A DNA stretch of 34,573 nt from Comamonas testosteroni (GCF_000761245.1 NZ_AWOR01000064.1:1-34573); one strand, 5' to 3'. Shown: positions 1-8,891, counted from the first letter of the stretch. The notes: a model not told the origin generated them from the letters alone. Numbers and translations: made by a program.

Positions 1-8
1 CCAATTTG

Positions 9-41
9 AAAAGGCCTGTGATGTAAATCACGGGCCTTTTT
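9..41. terminator. Bidirectional intrinsic terminator
   Basis: A 13-bp stem (AAAAGGCC then GTGAT, with one T-G internal mismatch) closes on a GTAA loop and is followed by a T run on the + strand. Because the outer stem is AAAA/TTTT it could work in both directions. It would end an unseen gene entering from the left and the leftward DUF454 gene. Confidence 0.75.
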
Positions 42-105
42 CTATTTCAGCTCTCCTGTTCGAGGAGAACATCGACCATGCGCATGTATTGCGTCTTTGG
101 GGATA

Positions 106-546
106 TCACCCTTCAATTTGCGGCTCGGGCCTGAGCCACAGCCAGAGCAGGACGCAGGCCATGATGCTCAGCGTCATCGCCGTGAGCCATGGCTTGTACG
201 AGAAATACAGAATCAGCAGGCTGCTGGCGCCCATGCTGAGGGTTGCCGTCCATTTGGCGCGGCGGCTGATCTTGCCGCCGGTGTCCCAGTTGTGCAGCAG
301 CGGGCCGAAAACACGGTGGGCATAGAGCCAGCGGTGCAGTCTGGGCGAGCTGCGTACCGCCGCCCAGGCCGCCATCAGTATGAATACCGTGGTGGGCATG
401 CCGGGAACCACGGCGCCTATCAGCCCCAATATCACGCAGACCAGCGCAAAGGCAATGAGCAGATAGCGCAGCGGCGCGGAAAGCTGCTTGGACTCCAGGT
501 GTGGTTCTTCGCGAGGGGTTTCGGGCGGTGGTGGCAGATCGTTCAT
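106..546 (-). CDS. DUF454 (YbaN-like) inner-membrane protein
   Basis: This is a small integral membrane protein of the DUF454/YbaN family, about 146 residues from the chosen start; YbaN is about 125. The biochemical function of the family is unknown. Visible features are a Pro-rich cytoplasmic N-terminus (NDLPPPPETPREEP), a first hydrophobic segment (YLLIAFALVCVILGLIGAV) running into the family motif VVPGMPTTVFILMAAWA, the conserved stretch SPRLHRWLYAHRVFGPLLHNW, and two more hydrophobic segments near the C-terminus. Upstream in-frame ATGs at 603 and 615 would add 19-23 residues. No start has a clear Shine-Dalgarno sequence, so the start is uncertain. It stands alone and ends near the terminator at 9-41. 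Confidence 0.85.
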   Translation of the reverse strand: MNDLPPPPETPREEPHLESKQLSAPLRYLLIAFALVCVILGLIGAVVPGMPTTVFILMAAWAAVRSSPRLHRWLYAHRVFGPLLHNWDTGGKISRRAKWTATLSMGASSLLILYFSYKPWLTAMTLSIMACVLLWLWLRPEPQIEG

Positions 547-764
547 GAGGCAGAAGGTGGACTGCAGAAACTGGTGAAGCTGCAGCCAGGCACGGGCTGC
601 CATATTAGTCAGCATTGCAGCCCATTCGGGCTTTGTGGCTGCAGATGCTGGCGGTATTTGTCACGTCCTTGTCCTGGCCTGCGTGGAGTGCAACCGCATA
701 ATCGGTGAACATGGCCTGGCGACCGATTGGCGACCAGCGTGGAATTGATTCAAGGAGAAAGACA

Positions 765-1868
765 ATGACCCCCACCTCGAGCGCCGATATGTCCGATGTG
801 ATTGCCGAAGTCCGCGGCAAGCTGGGCATGATTACGCTCAACCGTCCCAAGGCGCTCAACGCGCTGTCTCTGGGCATGGTGCGCGATCTGCTGGGCACTT
901 TGCTTGCCTGGCAAAAAGACGACTCGATTCTGGGCGTGGCCATTCGTGGCAGCAACAAGGAAGGGGTGTTCGGGGCGTTTTGCGCCGGTGGCGACATCCG
1001 CTTTCTGCATGCCGCGGGAAGCAGCGGCAATCCTCAGCTCGAAGATTTCTTCACCGAGGAATATGCGCTCAACCATCTGATTCACAGCTTCGGCAAGCCC
1101 TATATCGCCTTCATGGATGGCATCGTCATGGGCGGCGGCATGGGCATCAGCCAGGGCGGCTCGCTGCGCATCGTGACCGAGCGCACCAAGATGGCCATGC
1201 CCGAGACGGCCATTGGCCTGTTCCCCGATGTGGGGGGCGGCTATTTTCTCTCGCGCTGTCCCGGCGCCGTGGGCGAATGGCTGGCCTTGAGCGGCGACAC
1301 CATAGGCGCGGGCGATGCCCTGGCTTTCGGCCTCGCCGACGGCTGCATTCCTGCCGCACAGCAGGCCGATCTGTGGGAGACCCTGGCGACCACGGATTTC
1401 GCCAATGTGGAGGCACTCAACGCCGTGGTGCGTTCGCGCTTCGTGAGTGCCGAGTCCAAAGTGGCGGCGCACCGTGCCGAAATCGATACCTGCTTCTCCC
1501 AGCCCACGGTGGCTGCTGTTGTGCAGGCCTTGCAGGCCGGCAGCGACTGGGCTCAGACCGAAGCTGCCACGCTGCGCAAGCGCTCGCCCCTGATGCTGCA
1601 TGTGGTGCTGGAGCAGATCCGTCGCGCACGCCAGATGAACCTGGCCGAGGACTTGCGCATGGAGCGCGATATGGTGCGCCACTGCTTTTATCTGCGCCCG
1701 GGTCGGAGCGAAACCGTGGAGGGCATTCGCGCACTGGCAGTGGACAAGGACCACAGCCCGCGCTGGAATCCTGCCAGCATAGAAGAGGTGAGCGATGCCG
1801 AGTGGCAGGCGTTCTTTGACAGCCCCTGGCCTGCGCATTCGCACCCGCTGGCGGCGCTCCAAGGCTGA
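765..1868 (+). CDS. 3-hydroxyisobutyryl-CoA hydrolase (enoyl-CoA hydratase/isomerase family)
   Basis: The enzyme hydrolyses 3-hydroxyisobutyryl-CoA to free 3-hydroxyisobutyrate and CoA in valine catabolism. The crotonase fold is clear: LNRPKALNALS near residue 25, the oxyanion-hole segment FCAGGDIR near 72, GGGMGISQGG near 123-132, and the block MPETAIGLFPDVGGGYFLSR near 145-163, which is diagnostic of the HIBYL-CoA hydrolase branch rather than simple hydratases. The length of 367 residues fits that branch; true crotonases are about 260. ATG 765 is chosen because AAGGAG lies 7 bases upstream; an in-frame start at 705 would add 20 residues without such support. A strong terminator follows at once, so it is probably monocistronic. 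Another acyl-CoA substrate cannot be excluded. Confidence 0.88.
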   Translation: MTPTSSADMSDVIAEVRGKLGMITLNRPKALNALSLGMVRDLLGTLLAWQKDDSILGVAIRGSNKEGVFGAFCAGGDIRFLHAAGSSGNPQLEDFFTEEYALNHLIHSFGKPYIAFMDGIVMGGGMGISQGGSLRIVTERTKMAMPETAIGLFPDVGGGYFLSRCPGAVGEWLALSGDTIGAGDALAFGLADGCIPAAQQADLWETLATTDFANVEALNAVVRSRFVSAESKVAAHRAEIDTCFSQPTVAAVVQALQAGSDWAQTEAATLRKRSPLMLHVVLEQIRRARQMNLAEDLRMERDMVRHCFYLRPGRSETVEGIRALAVDKDHSPRWNPASIEEVSDAEWQAFFDSPWPAHSHPLAALQG

Positions 1869-1887
1869 TCCGGTTGCCTATCAAAAC

Positions 1888-1925
1888 AAAGCCCGACAGG
1901 TTTGATGCTGTCGGGCTTTTTTTTG
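1888..1925 (+). terminator. Intrinsic terminator after the CoA hydrolase
   Basis: A perfect 12-bp stem AAAGCCCGACAG / CTGTCGGGCTTT with the 8-nt loop GTTTGATG is followed by a run of T. It starts 19 bp after the stop codon of the hydrolase gene. Confidence 0.93.
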
Positions 1926-1978
1926 TTTATTTGATAGCTATCAACGATTTACTGGTAAGCGCTTGATGGCATTTTTAG
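1926..1978. repeat. Comamonadaceae-type intergenic repeat candidate
   Basis: The element starts with the perfect 12-bp palindrome TGATAGCTATCA (1932-1943), followed by TTTACTGGTAAGCGCTTGATGG. From memory, similar TGATAGCT...AAGCGCTTGATGG units occur repeatedly between genes in Comamonas, Acidovorax and Delftia. Only one copy is visible here, so the repeat call depends on that recollection. Confidence 0.4.
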
Positions 1979-1985
1979 CATTAAT

Positions 1986-3104
1986 TCAGGATGGCGAGCG
2001 TGGATGCTTGTCCGGGCCTGGGCCTGCAAGACTCGCAAGCGCCTGCGCCAGCAGCGCTATCGAGCGGGGGGCGCAGCCCTCGGCATCGTTGCTGACGGTC
2101 ACAAAAGCGGGTTGACCGGCGCCGGTGATGCCGGCAATCGTGCGGGCCAGCCGCTCTCGGGTATGCAGATCTTCGCTGCGGATCTCGCTGAACGGCTCGT
2201 GCTTCTTCTGGGCATCGGCATAGCCATAGGCACCGAAGAGGCGATTCAGATTCCAGCGGCACACCAGCGGGCCGGGCCATAGTGCACGCAGCATGTCCAG
2301 TTGCGCCTCGATGGGCGGCATCTTGCCGTGCAAGCCCAGACAGAAGGTTGCCCCATGGGTCTTGAGCGTGCGGGTCAGCTCCGAGGTCAGCAGCTCGGGG
2401 TCTCTGACCTCCACGGCAACGATGACTTGCGGATGCGTCTGCAGCGCCAGCCTCACGGCGGCCAGTAGCAGGCCCAGCTTGTCCATCAGCAGGCCGGGGC
2501 GGCTGAGCAGACTCCAGGGCAACGGGCTGAGCTGAAAGACCAGCACGCCCAGCTTGCTGCCAAGCCCTTCGAGAGTGGGTTCCACAAAATGCTCTATGGC
2601 CAGGCCAGGGTCCAGAAACGCGGGGTTGGCCTCGTGCGGCTTGCCGTCCTCGCTGCGTACCTGGGCATCGGTAATGCCGGCTGGGCATTTGACGACAAAG
2701 CGGAAATCGTCATCCACTTGCGCTGCAAATGCGCCGTACTGGCTGACTGTCAGCGGTCGCCAGAAGCTGCGGTCGACGCAGACGGTGCGCAGCAACGGGT
2801 GCTGGTGATAGGCTGTTAGGCCTTTTTTGGCCAGCACACTGCTGTCATAGGCTCCGTCCCAGACCAGACCCTCCCAGCCAGGGTAGGACCAAGTCGAGAC
2901 GCCCAAGCGCAGCAGGGAAGGCAGTTGCGCGGCCAGCTCCTGGTACTGCGCGGCTGCCGGAGCCAGGGCAATCGCGCCGCGTCCGGGTTTGCGTTCTCCT
3001 GGGTCATCGGCCTGCGGCGCTTCTTCAGGCTGTGCTTTGCCGGTGCCGTCTCCGGGGGGAGGCAGTTCATCGGCAAAAAAATCGTCCTGGAAAGTATCGG
3101 GCAT
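1986..3104 (-). CDS. DUF72 (YecE-like) family protein
   Basis: The protein belongs to the DUF72/YecE family, a TIM-barrel-like group whose reaction is unknown. The family start LRLGVSTWSYPGWEGLVW appears near residue 65, followed by YHQHPLLRTVCVDRSFWRPL, FRFVVKCPAGITDAQ, LGVLVFQLSPLP and a late CRWNLNRLFGAYGYADA block, in the expected order. Ahead of the barrel is a 60-residue acidic and Pro-rich extension (DELPPPGDGTGKAQPEEAPQ) that looks disordered. The length of 372 residues exceeds the usual 240-300 mainly through this extension. The gene is divergent from tex, with a 120-180 bp gap depending on the tex start. No clear ribosome-binding site precedes the ATG. Confidence 0.85.
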   Translation of the reverse strand: MPDTFQDDFFADELPPPGDGTGKAQPEEAPQADDPGERKPGRGAIALAPAAAQYQELAAQLPSLLRLGVSTWSYPGWEGLVWDGAYDSSVLAKKGLTAYHQHPLLRTVCVDRSFWRPLTVSQYGAFAAQVDDDFRFVVKCPAGITDAQVRSEDGKPHEANPAFLDPGLAIEHFVEPTLEGLGSKLGVLVFQLSPLPWSLLSRPGLLMDKLGLLLAAVRLALQTHPQVIVAVEVRDPELLTSELTRTLKTHGATFCLGLHGKMPPIEAQLDMLRALWPGPLVCRWNLNRLFGAYGYADAQKKHEPFSEIRSEDLHTRERLARTIAGITGAGQPAFVTVSNDAEGCAPRSIALLAQALASLAGPGPDKHPRSPS

Positions 3105-3283
3105 GTGGCAATAATTTTAATGAAATACGCCTTCCGTGCATGCTCATCAAGGGAAAGCAGCTATGGAAAGCATAGTTTTTAAGGTTTGCTTGCACTTATG
3201 CCGGATATCGAGGGTGGTCTGGCGGCATGCCTATGGCAAACTCATTGGCTTCCTGTGTTGAGCGCCGTGGGGCGAATATTCGA

Positions 3284-5665
3284 ATGCAAAAAATCATTGG
3301 TCAGATTGCTCAAGAACTGAATGTCAAGCCGCAGCAGGTGAGCGCGGCAGTGGAGTTGCTAGATGGTGGCGCCACAGTTCCGTTTGTGGCCCGCTACCGC
3401 AAGGAGGCCACGGGCGGTCTGGACGATACGCAGTTGCGCACGCTGGACGAGCGCCTGACCTATCTGCGCGAGCTGGACGATCGCCGCGAGACGGTGCTCA
3501 AGGCCATTGACGAGCAAGGCAAGCTGACCGATGCGCTGCGCCTGGCGATTGCCAGTGCACCAACCAAGCAGGAGCTGGAGGACATTTACCTGCCCTTCAA
3601 GCAAAAGCGCCGCACCAAGGGTCAGATTGCCAAGGAGTTCGGCATCGAGCCGCTGGCCGACAAGCTGTTTGCCGACCCCACGCTGGACCCACACAAGGAA
3701 GCCGAGGCTTTCTGCAAGCCCGCGACGACCCTGGACGACGGCAAGCCCGGCCCCGACTTCAGCACCACCTTTGCCGTGCTGGACGGCGTACGCGACATCC
3801 TGTCCGAGCGCTGGGCCGAGGACCCCGCACTGGTGCAGAAGCTGCGTGAATGGCTCTGGGATGAAGGCCTGCTCAAATCCAAGAAGGTCGAGAGCAAGAA
3901 CGAAAACGACCCCGAAGTCGCCAAGTTTCGCGACTACTTCGAATACGACGAGCCCATTGGTCGCGTGCCCTCGCACCGTGCCCTGGCCGTGTTCCGCGGC
4001 CGTGCGCTGGAGGTTCTCGAAGCCAAGCTGGTGCAACCGGTCGAGCCTGAACCAGGCCAACCTAGCCTCGCCGAGGGCAAGATCGCTCTGCATCTGGGCT
4101 GGAGCCATGCAAAGCGCGCCGCTGACGATCTGATTCGCAAATGCGTGGCCTGGACATGGCGCGTGAAGCTGAGCCTGTCCACCGAGCGCGACCTGTTCAG
4201 CCGCCTGCGCGAAGACGCCGAGAAGGTGGCGATCAAGGTGTTTGGCGACAATCTGCGTGACCTGCTGCTGGCGGCACCTGCCGGCCAGCGCGCCGTGATC
4301 GGCCTGGACCCCGGCATTCGCACCGGCGTCAAGGTTGCCGTGGTGGACAGCACTGGCAAGCTGGTGGACACGACCACCATCTACCCGCATGAGCCGCGCC
4401 GCGACTGGGATGGCTCGCTGGCCGTGCTCGCCCGTCTGGTGGAAAAGCACGATATCAATCTGATTGCCATCGGCAACGGCACGGCCAGCCGCGAAACCGA
4501 CAAGCTGGCGGCAGACCTGATCAAGATCGCGTCCAAGGCCGACAAGAAGATCGAGAAGGTGGTGGTGAGCGAGGCCGGTGCCTCGGTCTATTCGGCCAGC
4601 GAGTTTGCGGCCCAGGAAATGCCCGATATCGACGTGAGCCTGCGTGGTGCGGCATCGATTGCCCGGCGCCTGCAGGATCCGCTGGCCGAGCTGGTCAAGA
4701 TCGACCCCAAGAGCATTGGCGTGGGCCAGTATCAGCACGATGTGAACCAGAGCGAGCTGGCGCGCCAGCTCGATGCCGTGGTCGAAGACTGCGTGAACTC
4801 CGTGGGTGTGGACTTGAACACCGCCTCGGCCCCGCTGCTGACGCGTGTCTCGGGTCTGTCGGGTTCGGTCGCAAAGTCGGTGGTGCGCTGGCGTGATGCC
4901 AATGGCTCGTTCAAGAACCGCAAGCAACTGATGGAAGTGGCCGGTCTGGGAGCCAAGACTTTCGAGCAGGCTGCAGGCTTTCTGCGCATTCGCGGTGGCG
5001 ACAATCCGCTGGATGTCACCGGCGTTCACCCCGAAACCTATCCGGTGGTCGAGCAGATCATCCTGGCCACGGGCAAGCCCGTGGATCAGATCATGGGTCG
5101 GGGCGAAGTGCTCAAGTCTTTGAAGCCGGAGCAGTTTGCCAATGACAACTTCGGTGCTGTGACCATCAAGGATATTCTGGGCGAGTTGGAGAAGCCCGGT
5201 CGTGATCCGCGCCCTGACTTTGTGGTCGCCCGCTTCAATGACGGCGTTGAAGACATCAAGGACCTGAAGGAAGGCATGACGCTGGAGGGAACGGTCAGCA
5301 ACGTGGCCCAGTTCGGTGCGTTCGTGGATCTGGGCGTGCATCAGGACGGACTGGTGCACGTGAGCCAGATGAGTCACAAGTTCATCGAAGATGCGCGTGA
5401 AGTGGTCAAGACTGGGCAGATCGTCAAGGTCAAGGTGCTGGAAGTCGATGTGGATCGCAAGCGCATCAGCCTGACCATGAAGCTCGATGCGGCTCCCGCA
5501 CGCCGCGACGGCCCGCGCGACAACCGCTTTGAAGGCGCAGGCCGCAGCAACAGCTATGGCGGCGGCAGCCGCGGTGGCTATGCGCAACCGCAGCGTGGTA
5601 ACCAGCCCACACAGCAAAATGCAATGGCATCAGCCTTTGCGAAGTTGCAGGGACTGAAGAAATAA
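3284..5665 (+). CDS. tex: Tex family RNA-binding transcription accessory protein
   Basis: Tex is a cytoplasmic nucleic-acid-binding protein conserved in bacteria and related to eukaryotic Spt6. Domain order matches the family: an N-terminal helical region beginning IAQELNVKPQQVSAAVELL, the conserved VPFVARYRKEATGGLDDTQL, a YqgF/RNase-H-like domain from about residue 337 (VIGLDPGIRTGVKVAVVD), helix-hairpin-helix repeats near 500-570 (VGVDLNTASAPLLTRVSGL, LMEVAGLGAKTFEQAAGFL), and an S1 domain near 662-732 (LEGTVSNVAQFGAFVDLG). A Gly/Arg-rich tail follows (YGGGSRGGYAQPQRGN). ATG 3284 is chosen because homologues begin at this helix; an in-frame ATG at 3227 would add 19 residues. Length is 793 residues, about the family norm. 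A terminator follows. Confidence 0.95.
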   Translation: MQKIIGQIAQELNVKPQQVSAAVELLDGGATVPFVARYRKEATGGLDDTQLRTLDERLTYLRELDDRRETVLKAIDEQGKLTDALRLAIASAPTKQELEDIYLPFKQKRRTKGQIAKEFGIEPLADKLFADPTLDPHKEAEAFCKPATTLDDGKPGPDFSTTFAVLDGVRDILSERWAEDPALVQKLREWLWDEGLLKSKKVESKNENDPEVAKFRDYFEYDEPIGRVPSHRALAVFRGRALEVLEAKLVQPVEPEPGQPSLAEGKIALHLGWSHAKRAADDLIRKCVAWTWRVKLSLSTERDLFSRLREDAEKVAIKVFGDNLRDLLLAAPAGQRAVIGLDPGIRTGVKVAVVDSTGKLVDTTTIYPHEPRRDWDGSLAVLARLVEKHDINLIAIGNGTASRETDKLAADLIKIASKADKKIEKVVVSEAGASVYSASEFAAQEMPDIDVSLRGAASIARRLQDPLAELVKIDPKSIGVGQYQHDVNQSELARQLDAVVEDCVNSVGVDLNTASAPLLTRVSGLSGSVAKSVVRWRDANGSFKNRKQLMEVAGLGAKTFEQAAGFLRIRGGDNPLDVTGVHPETYPVVEQIILATGKPVDQIMGRGEVLKSLKPEQFANDNFGAVTIKDILGELEKPGRDPRPDFVVARFNDGVEDIKDLKEGMTLEGTVSNVAQFGAFVDLGVHQDGLVHVSQMSHKFIEDAREVVKTGQIVKVKVLEVDVDRKRISLTMKLDAAPARRDGPRDNRFEGAGRSNSYGGGSRGGYAQPQRGNQPTQQNAMASAFAKLQGLKK

Positions 5666-5676
5666 TCTCCTACCGG

Positions 5677-5711
5677 GCCGCCACTTAATTCACATTACAG
5701 GCGGCTTTTTT
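5677..5711 (+). terminator. Intrinsic terminator after tex
   Basis: GCCGCC (5677-5682) pairs with GGCGGC (5700-5705), separated by a 17-nt loop, and is followed by six T. It lies 12 bp after the tex stop and 15 bp before the next gene. Confidence 0.75.
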
Positions 5712-5725
5712 GTGGGAGCACATCA

Positions 5726-6985
5726 ATGCGCAAAGCGAGAGGGCGGGTGATACTGCCGGCCATAGGGGTGGCAATCTTGGTGGTCTTTATCGGCGCCAAG
5801 ATGGCATCGCGCGGCTGGATATCGTTGGACAAAATCAAAATCAAAATCAAAAACAAGGCCCATGCCCAGCAGCCTGCAGCCTTGGTCTGGCCACCAGCAC
5901 TGGCGCCAGAGAACGATGACTTTTGTCATACCGTCAAGCTCAATCTTGCCCAGGTTGACAAGGCCCAGGAAGAGGGCATCAACATAGATCAACAACGGCG
6001 CTGCATCACGCGTGCTGCGATGGCAGAGCACGAGATGGCCAAAGTGCGTCACGTTGCCGCTCGCAAGCAGCACGAGAGCCAGCGCGCGGAGCAGGTGCAG
6101 ATCGAGCAGGTGGTGGATCAACAGATCGCTTCTGGTGAAATCGCTCTGCAGAATCTGATGCAGGCTCGCGCCGGCAAGACAACACAGATTGCGACGGCCT
6201 TGTTGCCGGCGGCCCATAAGCCCATCCAGCCGATGCCGACACCGCCTTCTCAGCTGTTTGTTTCAATGAGCTATCAGAGCGGGGATCTGAAACTCAATGC
6301 CTTTGTCACCCCGGACCTCAGGGACGGGAGGAAGCTGCCTTTGATGGTCTGGCTGACGGGAGGAGATACCAATAGCCTGGACGATTTCTGGAGCGAAGGG
6401 CCAGCCGCCAATGACCAAAGCGCCAGCGCTTTTCGCAAGGCAGGCATGGCGATGCTGTTTCCCACATTGCGCGGTGGCAATGACAATCCCGGCCGGCGTG
6501 AGTATTTCTGGGGGGAGGTGCAGGATGTGGCCGCATCCATCCTGCAGGCCGCACAGCTGCCTTATGTCGACCCGGCACGCATCTATCTCGGTGGGCACAG
6601 CACCGGAGCCACGCTGGCTTTGCTGACAGCGACGGCAGGGTTGCCAGTTCAGGGGGTGTTCGCGTTCGGTCCAGTGGACGAGGTCGGCGGCTATGGCTGG
6701 CCCGTGAAATGGGGCTTGATCTCGGCGGATGAAAAGCGCTTGCGTTCGCCCATCTACTGGCTGCATGCAATAAAGAGTCCGACGTGGATCATCGAGGGCA
6801 GCAAGAGTCCCGGCAATATCAACAGTCTTGACAATATGTGCGCCGCACGAAAATCGAATCAGCTGCACTGTGTCTCGGTTCAGGGGGCTGATCACTTTTC
6901 CGTGTTACAACCCCTGACACGCAAGCTTGCCAGCCAGTTGGTCATGGGCCAGCCTGTGCAACTGAATAGAGATGAAAAGCTCTGA
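5726..6985 (+). CDS. Membrane-anchored alpha/beta hydrolase (prolyl-oligopeptidase/esterase-like)
   Basis: The C-terminal half (about residues 180-410) is an alpha/beta hydrolase: LPLMVWLTGGD supplies the oxyanion-side HGG-like segment, FPTLRGGNDNPG is typical of the prolyl-oligopeptidase/dienelactone-hydrolase group, and GGHSTGA holds the nucleophile elbow with its serine. An acid in the SPTWIIEGSKSPGN region and the histidine in GADHFSVL are likely triad partners. The N-terminus has one hydrophobic segment (residues 8-25) that would anchor the enzyme in the inner membrane with the catalytic part outside. Next comes the short repeat KIKIKIKNK and a charged, probably helical linker (about 75-150). 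GGAG lies 7 bases before the ATG. The substrate cannot be told; esterase or peptidase are both possible. Confidence 0.75.
   Translation: MRKARGRVILPAIGVAILVVFIGAKMASRGWISLDKIKIKIKNKAHAQQPAALVWPPALAPENDDFCHTVKLNLAQVDKAQEEGINIDQQRRCITRAAMAEHEMAKVRHVAARKQHESQRAEQVQIEQVVDQQIASGEIALQNLMQARAGKTTQIATALLPAAHKPIQPMPTPPSQLFVSMSYQSGDLKLNAFVTPDLRDGRKLPLMVWLTGGDTNSLDDFWSEGPAANDQSASAFRKAGMAMLFPTLRGGNDNPGRREYFWGEVQDVAASILQAAQLPYVDPARIYLGGHSTGATLALLTATAGLPVQGVFAFGPVDEVGGYGWPVKWGLISADEKRLRSPIYWLHAIKSPTWIIEGSKSPGNINSLDNMCAARKSNQLHCVSVQGADHFSVLQPLTRKLASQLVMGQPVQLNRDEKL
5831..5854 (+). repeat. AAAATC hexamer microsatellite inside the hydrolase gene
   Basis: Three perfect AAAATC units are followed by one AAAAAC unit, encoding KIKIKIKN. 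Gain or loss of a unit keeps the frame and changes the linker length by two residues. Confidence 0.8.
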
Positions 6986-7051
6986 CATTCATATGAGCCC
7001 TCTCGTGTTCATTTCGTGGTGGCGACAGCCTTGCCACTGCCTTTGATCCAG

Positions 7052-7894
7052 ATGAGCCGCGTCAAACCATTGAGCCTGTCAGCGTTGCTGGAGCAGCATT
7101 TATTGCTGCCAAGCCAGCCGCGCGTCGTTGCGCTGCTGTCGAGTGAACTGCGCAAGCCAGAGCCCGGCATGCGCAGCCTGGTGCAATTGTTTTCCACCGA
7201 TCCGGTCTTGACCGCTCGTCTGCTGGCCGCAGCCAATGGGCCAGCGCATCTGCTGGGGCAACGCGTACACAGCATTCCCGAAGCACTGGTGCTGCTGGCG
7301 CCGGTTCAGTTGCGGCAATTGGTGCAGAAGGCGGCTCCAGTCAGCGCATCTCATGTTTCGGCAGGCTGGAGTCTGGCCAATTTCTGGCGCTACAGCCTGG
7401 ACACGGCACGCATGGCGCGCGCGCTTGCAATGTCGGTTCAGGCCAACGCCTCGCAGGCCTATGCGGTGGGACTGCTGCATGGCCTGGGAGAGCTGTTGCT
7501 GCAGGCTGCCGACCCTGAAACTTTCTTCAGACTTTCCGAGTTGCTGGAGCCCATGCATCCCAAGCGCCCTCAGGTGGAGATGCAGTTGATGGGCTATTGC
7601 TCGGGGCAGATTACGGCCCATCTGGCGCGGCAGTGGAATTTCCCGGAGCTGATCAGCGATGCCTTTCAGTTCATGCATGCGCCGATGGAGCAGCCTGTAT
7701 TTGAGCCTTTGACGGGGGTGCTGCATCTGGCCGTCTGGCGAGCATCGACTCGCGCGCTTAACTGGGGTGAGCGCCAGCTGGCAGTGACATTCCCTGCTGA
7801 AACTGGACTGGCACTGGGCATGGACATCGACATGGTGCTGCGTCAGGCATCCATCGACTGGCATGCGGCAGGCTCTCTGGATGTTCAGTTTTAG
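7052..7894 (+). CDS. HDOD domain protein
   Basis: HDOD proteins are regulatory relatives of HD phosphohydrolases, often lacking catalysis, and act in signalling and motility control. The family layout is visible: LPSQPRVVALLSSELRKPEPGMRSLVQLFSTDPVLTARLLAAANG at the start, then SIPEALVLLAPVQLRQLV, ARMARALAMSVQANASQAYAVGLLHGLGELLL, and QITAHLARQWNFPELISDAFQFMH. The protein has 280 residues and consists of the HDOD domain almost alone. An in-frame GTG at 7016 would add 12 residues; ATG 7052 is preferred, but neither has a good ribosome-binding site. It follows the hydrolase gene by 66 bp in the same direction; cotranscription is possible but the functions are not obviously linked. Confidence 0.85.
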   Translation: MSRVKPLSLSALLEQHLLLPSQPRVVALLSSELRKPEPGMRSLVQLFSTDPVLTARLLAAANGPAHLLGQRVHSIPEALVLLAPVQLRQLVQKAAPVSASHVSAGWSLANFWRYSLDTARMARALAMSVQANASQAYAVGLLHGLGELLLQAADPETFFRLSELLEPMHPKRPQVEMQLMGYCSGQITAHLARQWNFPELISDAFQFMHAPMEQPVFEPLTGVLHLAVWRASTRALNWGERQLAVTFPAETGLALGMDIDMVLRQASIDWHAAGSLDVQF

Positions 7895-8102
7895 GGCACC
7901 TGGGCGGCTGTGATGAGGAATTGGCGGTTTTGAGTAGGTGTCGTCAGAAAACCGTGATTACTCAAATTGCATTTTTTCTTACGCTGAGTTGCAGTTTTAA
8001 TTGCTAAAAACTATCTAATGACGCGCTGGGGAGTTTTTTTCTATATGGTGTCTTGAGCACCATGCTGAGTCCCCGGCAAGCAACTCTGGCCAGGAGAGAG
8101 AA

Positions 8103-8864
8103 ATGGACCCGAACGGTGCAAACAATTCTGGTGATGCCTTGATGCTCCGACCCATGGCTGTGGAGCTGGGGAGTCCTTCCATGTGGCCAGATCACATGGT
8201 GGGGCAGCCCGACAAGCCTGTCAGAGTGTTGTTGGTGGACGATGATGCGCATCTACGCATGGTGATCGCACAGGAAATCATGAATGATCGGCGCACCATG
8301 GTGGTCGCCCAGGCGGACAACCTCAAGGATGCAAGAAAAGCCATTCGTCAACATGAGTTTGATGTCATGTTGCTGGATCTGAAGCTGGGGGCTGACGATG
8401 GTCTTGAGTTGATTGAGGTGATGAAAAGCCAGCGCCCGCAGGCCGAGGTCATTGTGGTTTCGGTGGTGGAGACGGAAGAGCAGGTGTTGCACGCTTTTGA
8501 GTTGGGTGCTACCGGCTATCTGGTCAAGAACTCCTGGTTTGGCAACTATCCTCAAGCGGTGCTGCAGGTCGTCAATGGCGGTGCATCCATCACTCCCAGT
8601 CTCGCCAGGCGGCTTTTGCAGCGGTATGACAAGCGGCCGGCCACCGGAGCCGTCCCTGGGGCCGATATGTCCGACAGGCTCTCCAGCCGCGAATGCGAGG
8701 TCCTGCGTATGGTTGCCAGTGGCAATACCAGTGCAGAGATCGGCGTGCAGTTGGAGATCAGCACCATGACGGTCAACACGCACATCAAGAACATCTATCG
8801 CAAGCTCCAGGTGCGCACTCGAGCACAGGCCGTGCGTTTCGCCTACTTGCGTGGCTGGTTCTAA
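8103..8864 (+). CDS. NarL/FixJ-type response regulator
   Basis: This is a cytoplasmic DNA-binding response regulator. A receiver domain (about residues 40-160) has the acidic pocket VDDD near 45-48, the phospho-acceptor Asp92 in LLDLKLG, the Ser/Thr-like position in VIVVSVVET, and a lysine in TGYLVKNSW. A LuxR-type helix-turn-helix follows (about 187-250: LSSRECEVLRMVASGNTSAEIG ... TMTVNTHIKNIYRKLQVRTRAQAV). About 40 extra residues precede the receiver domain. AGGAGAGAG is well placed before ATG 8103. The histidine kinase gene begins 7-27 bp downstream, so the two form an operon and almost certainly a signalling pair. The intergenic region before it (7895-8102) is AT-rich and probably holds its promoter; TTGCAG-N17-TATCTA at 7989-8017 is a weak candidate. 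Confidence 0.92.
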   Translation: MDPNGANNSGDALMLRPMAVELGSPSMWPDHMVGQPDKPVRVLLVDDDAHLRMVIAQEIMNDRRTMVVAQADNLKDARKAIRQHEFDVMLLDLKLGADDGLELIEVMKSQRPQAEVIVVSVVETEEQVLHAFELGATGYLVKNSWFGNYPQAVLQVVNGGASITPSLARRLLQRYDKRPATGAVPGADMSDRLSSRECEVLRMVASGNTSAEIGVQLEISTMTVNTHIKNIYRKLQVRTRAQAVRFAYLRGWF

Positions 8865-8891
8865 GCGCCAGTGTCTCCGAACGCATTCACC

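Noticed and set aside
750..1862. Open frame of 370 codons antisense to the CoA hydrolase
   Set aside because: It is a shadow of the real gene, with His/Ala-rich composition and no motif.
3359..5617. Open frame of 752 codons antisense to tex
   Set aside because: It mirrors the GC-rich codon pattern of tex, is His/Gln/Leu-rich and has no family motif, whereas tex on the other strand is a full-length, well-recognised protein.
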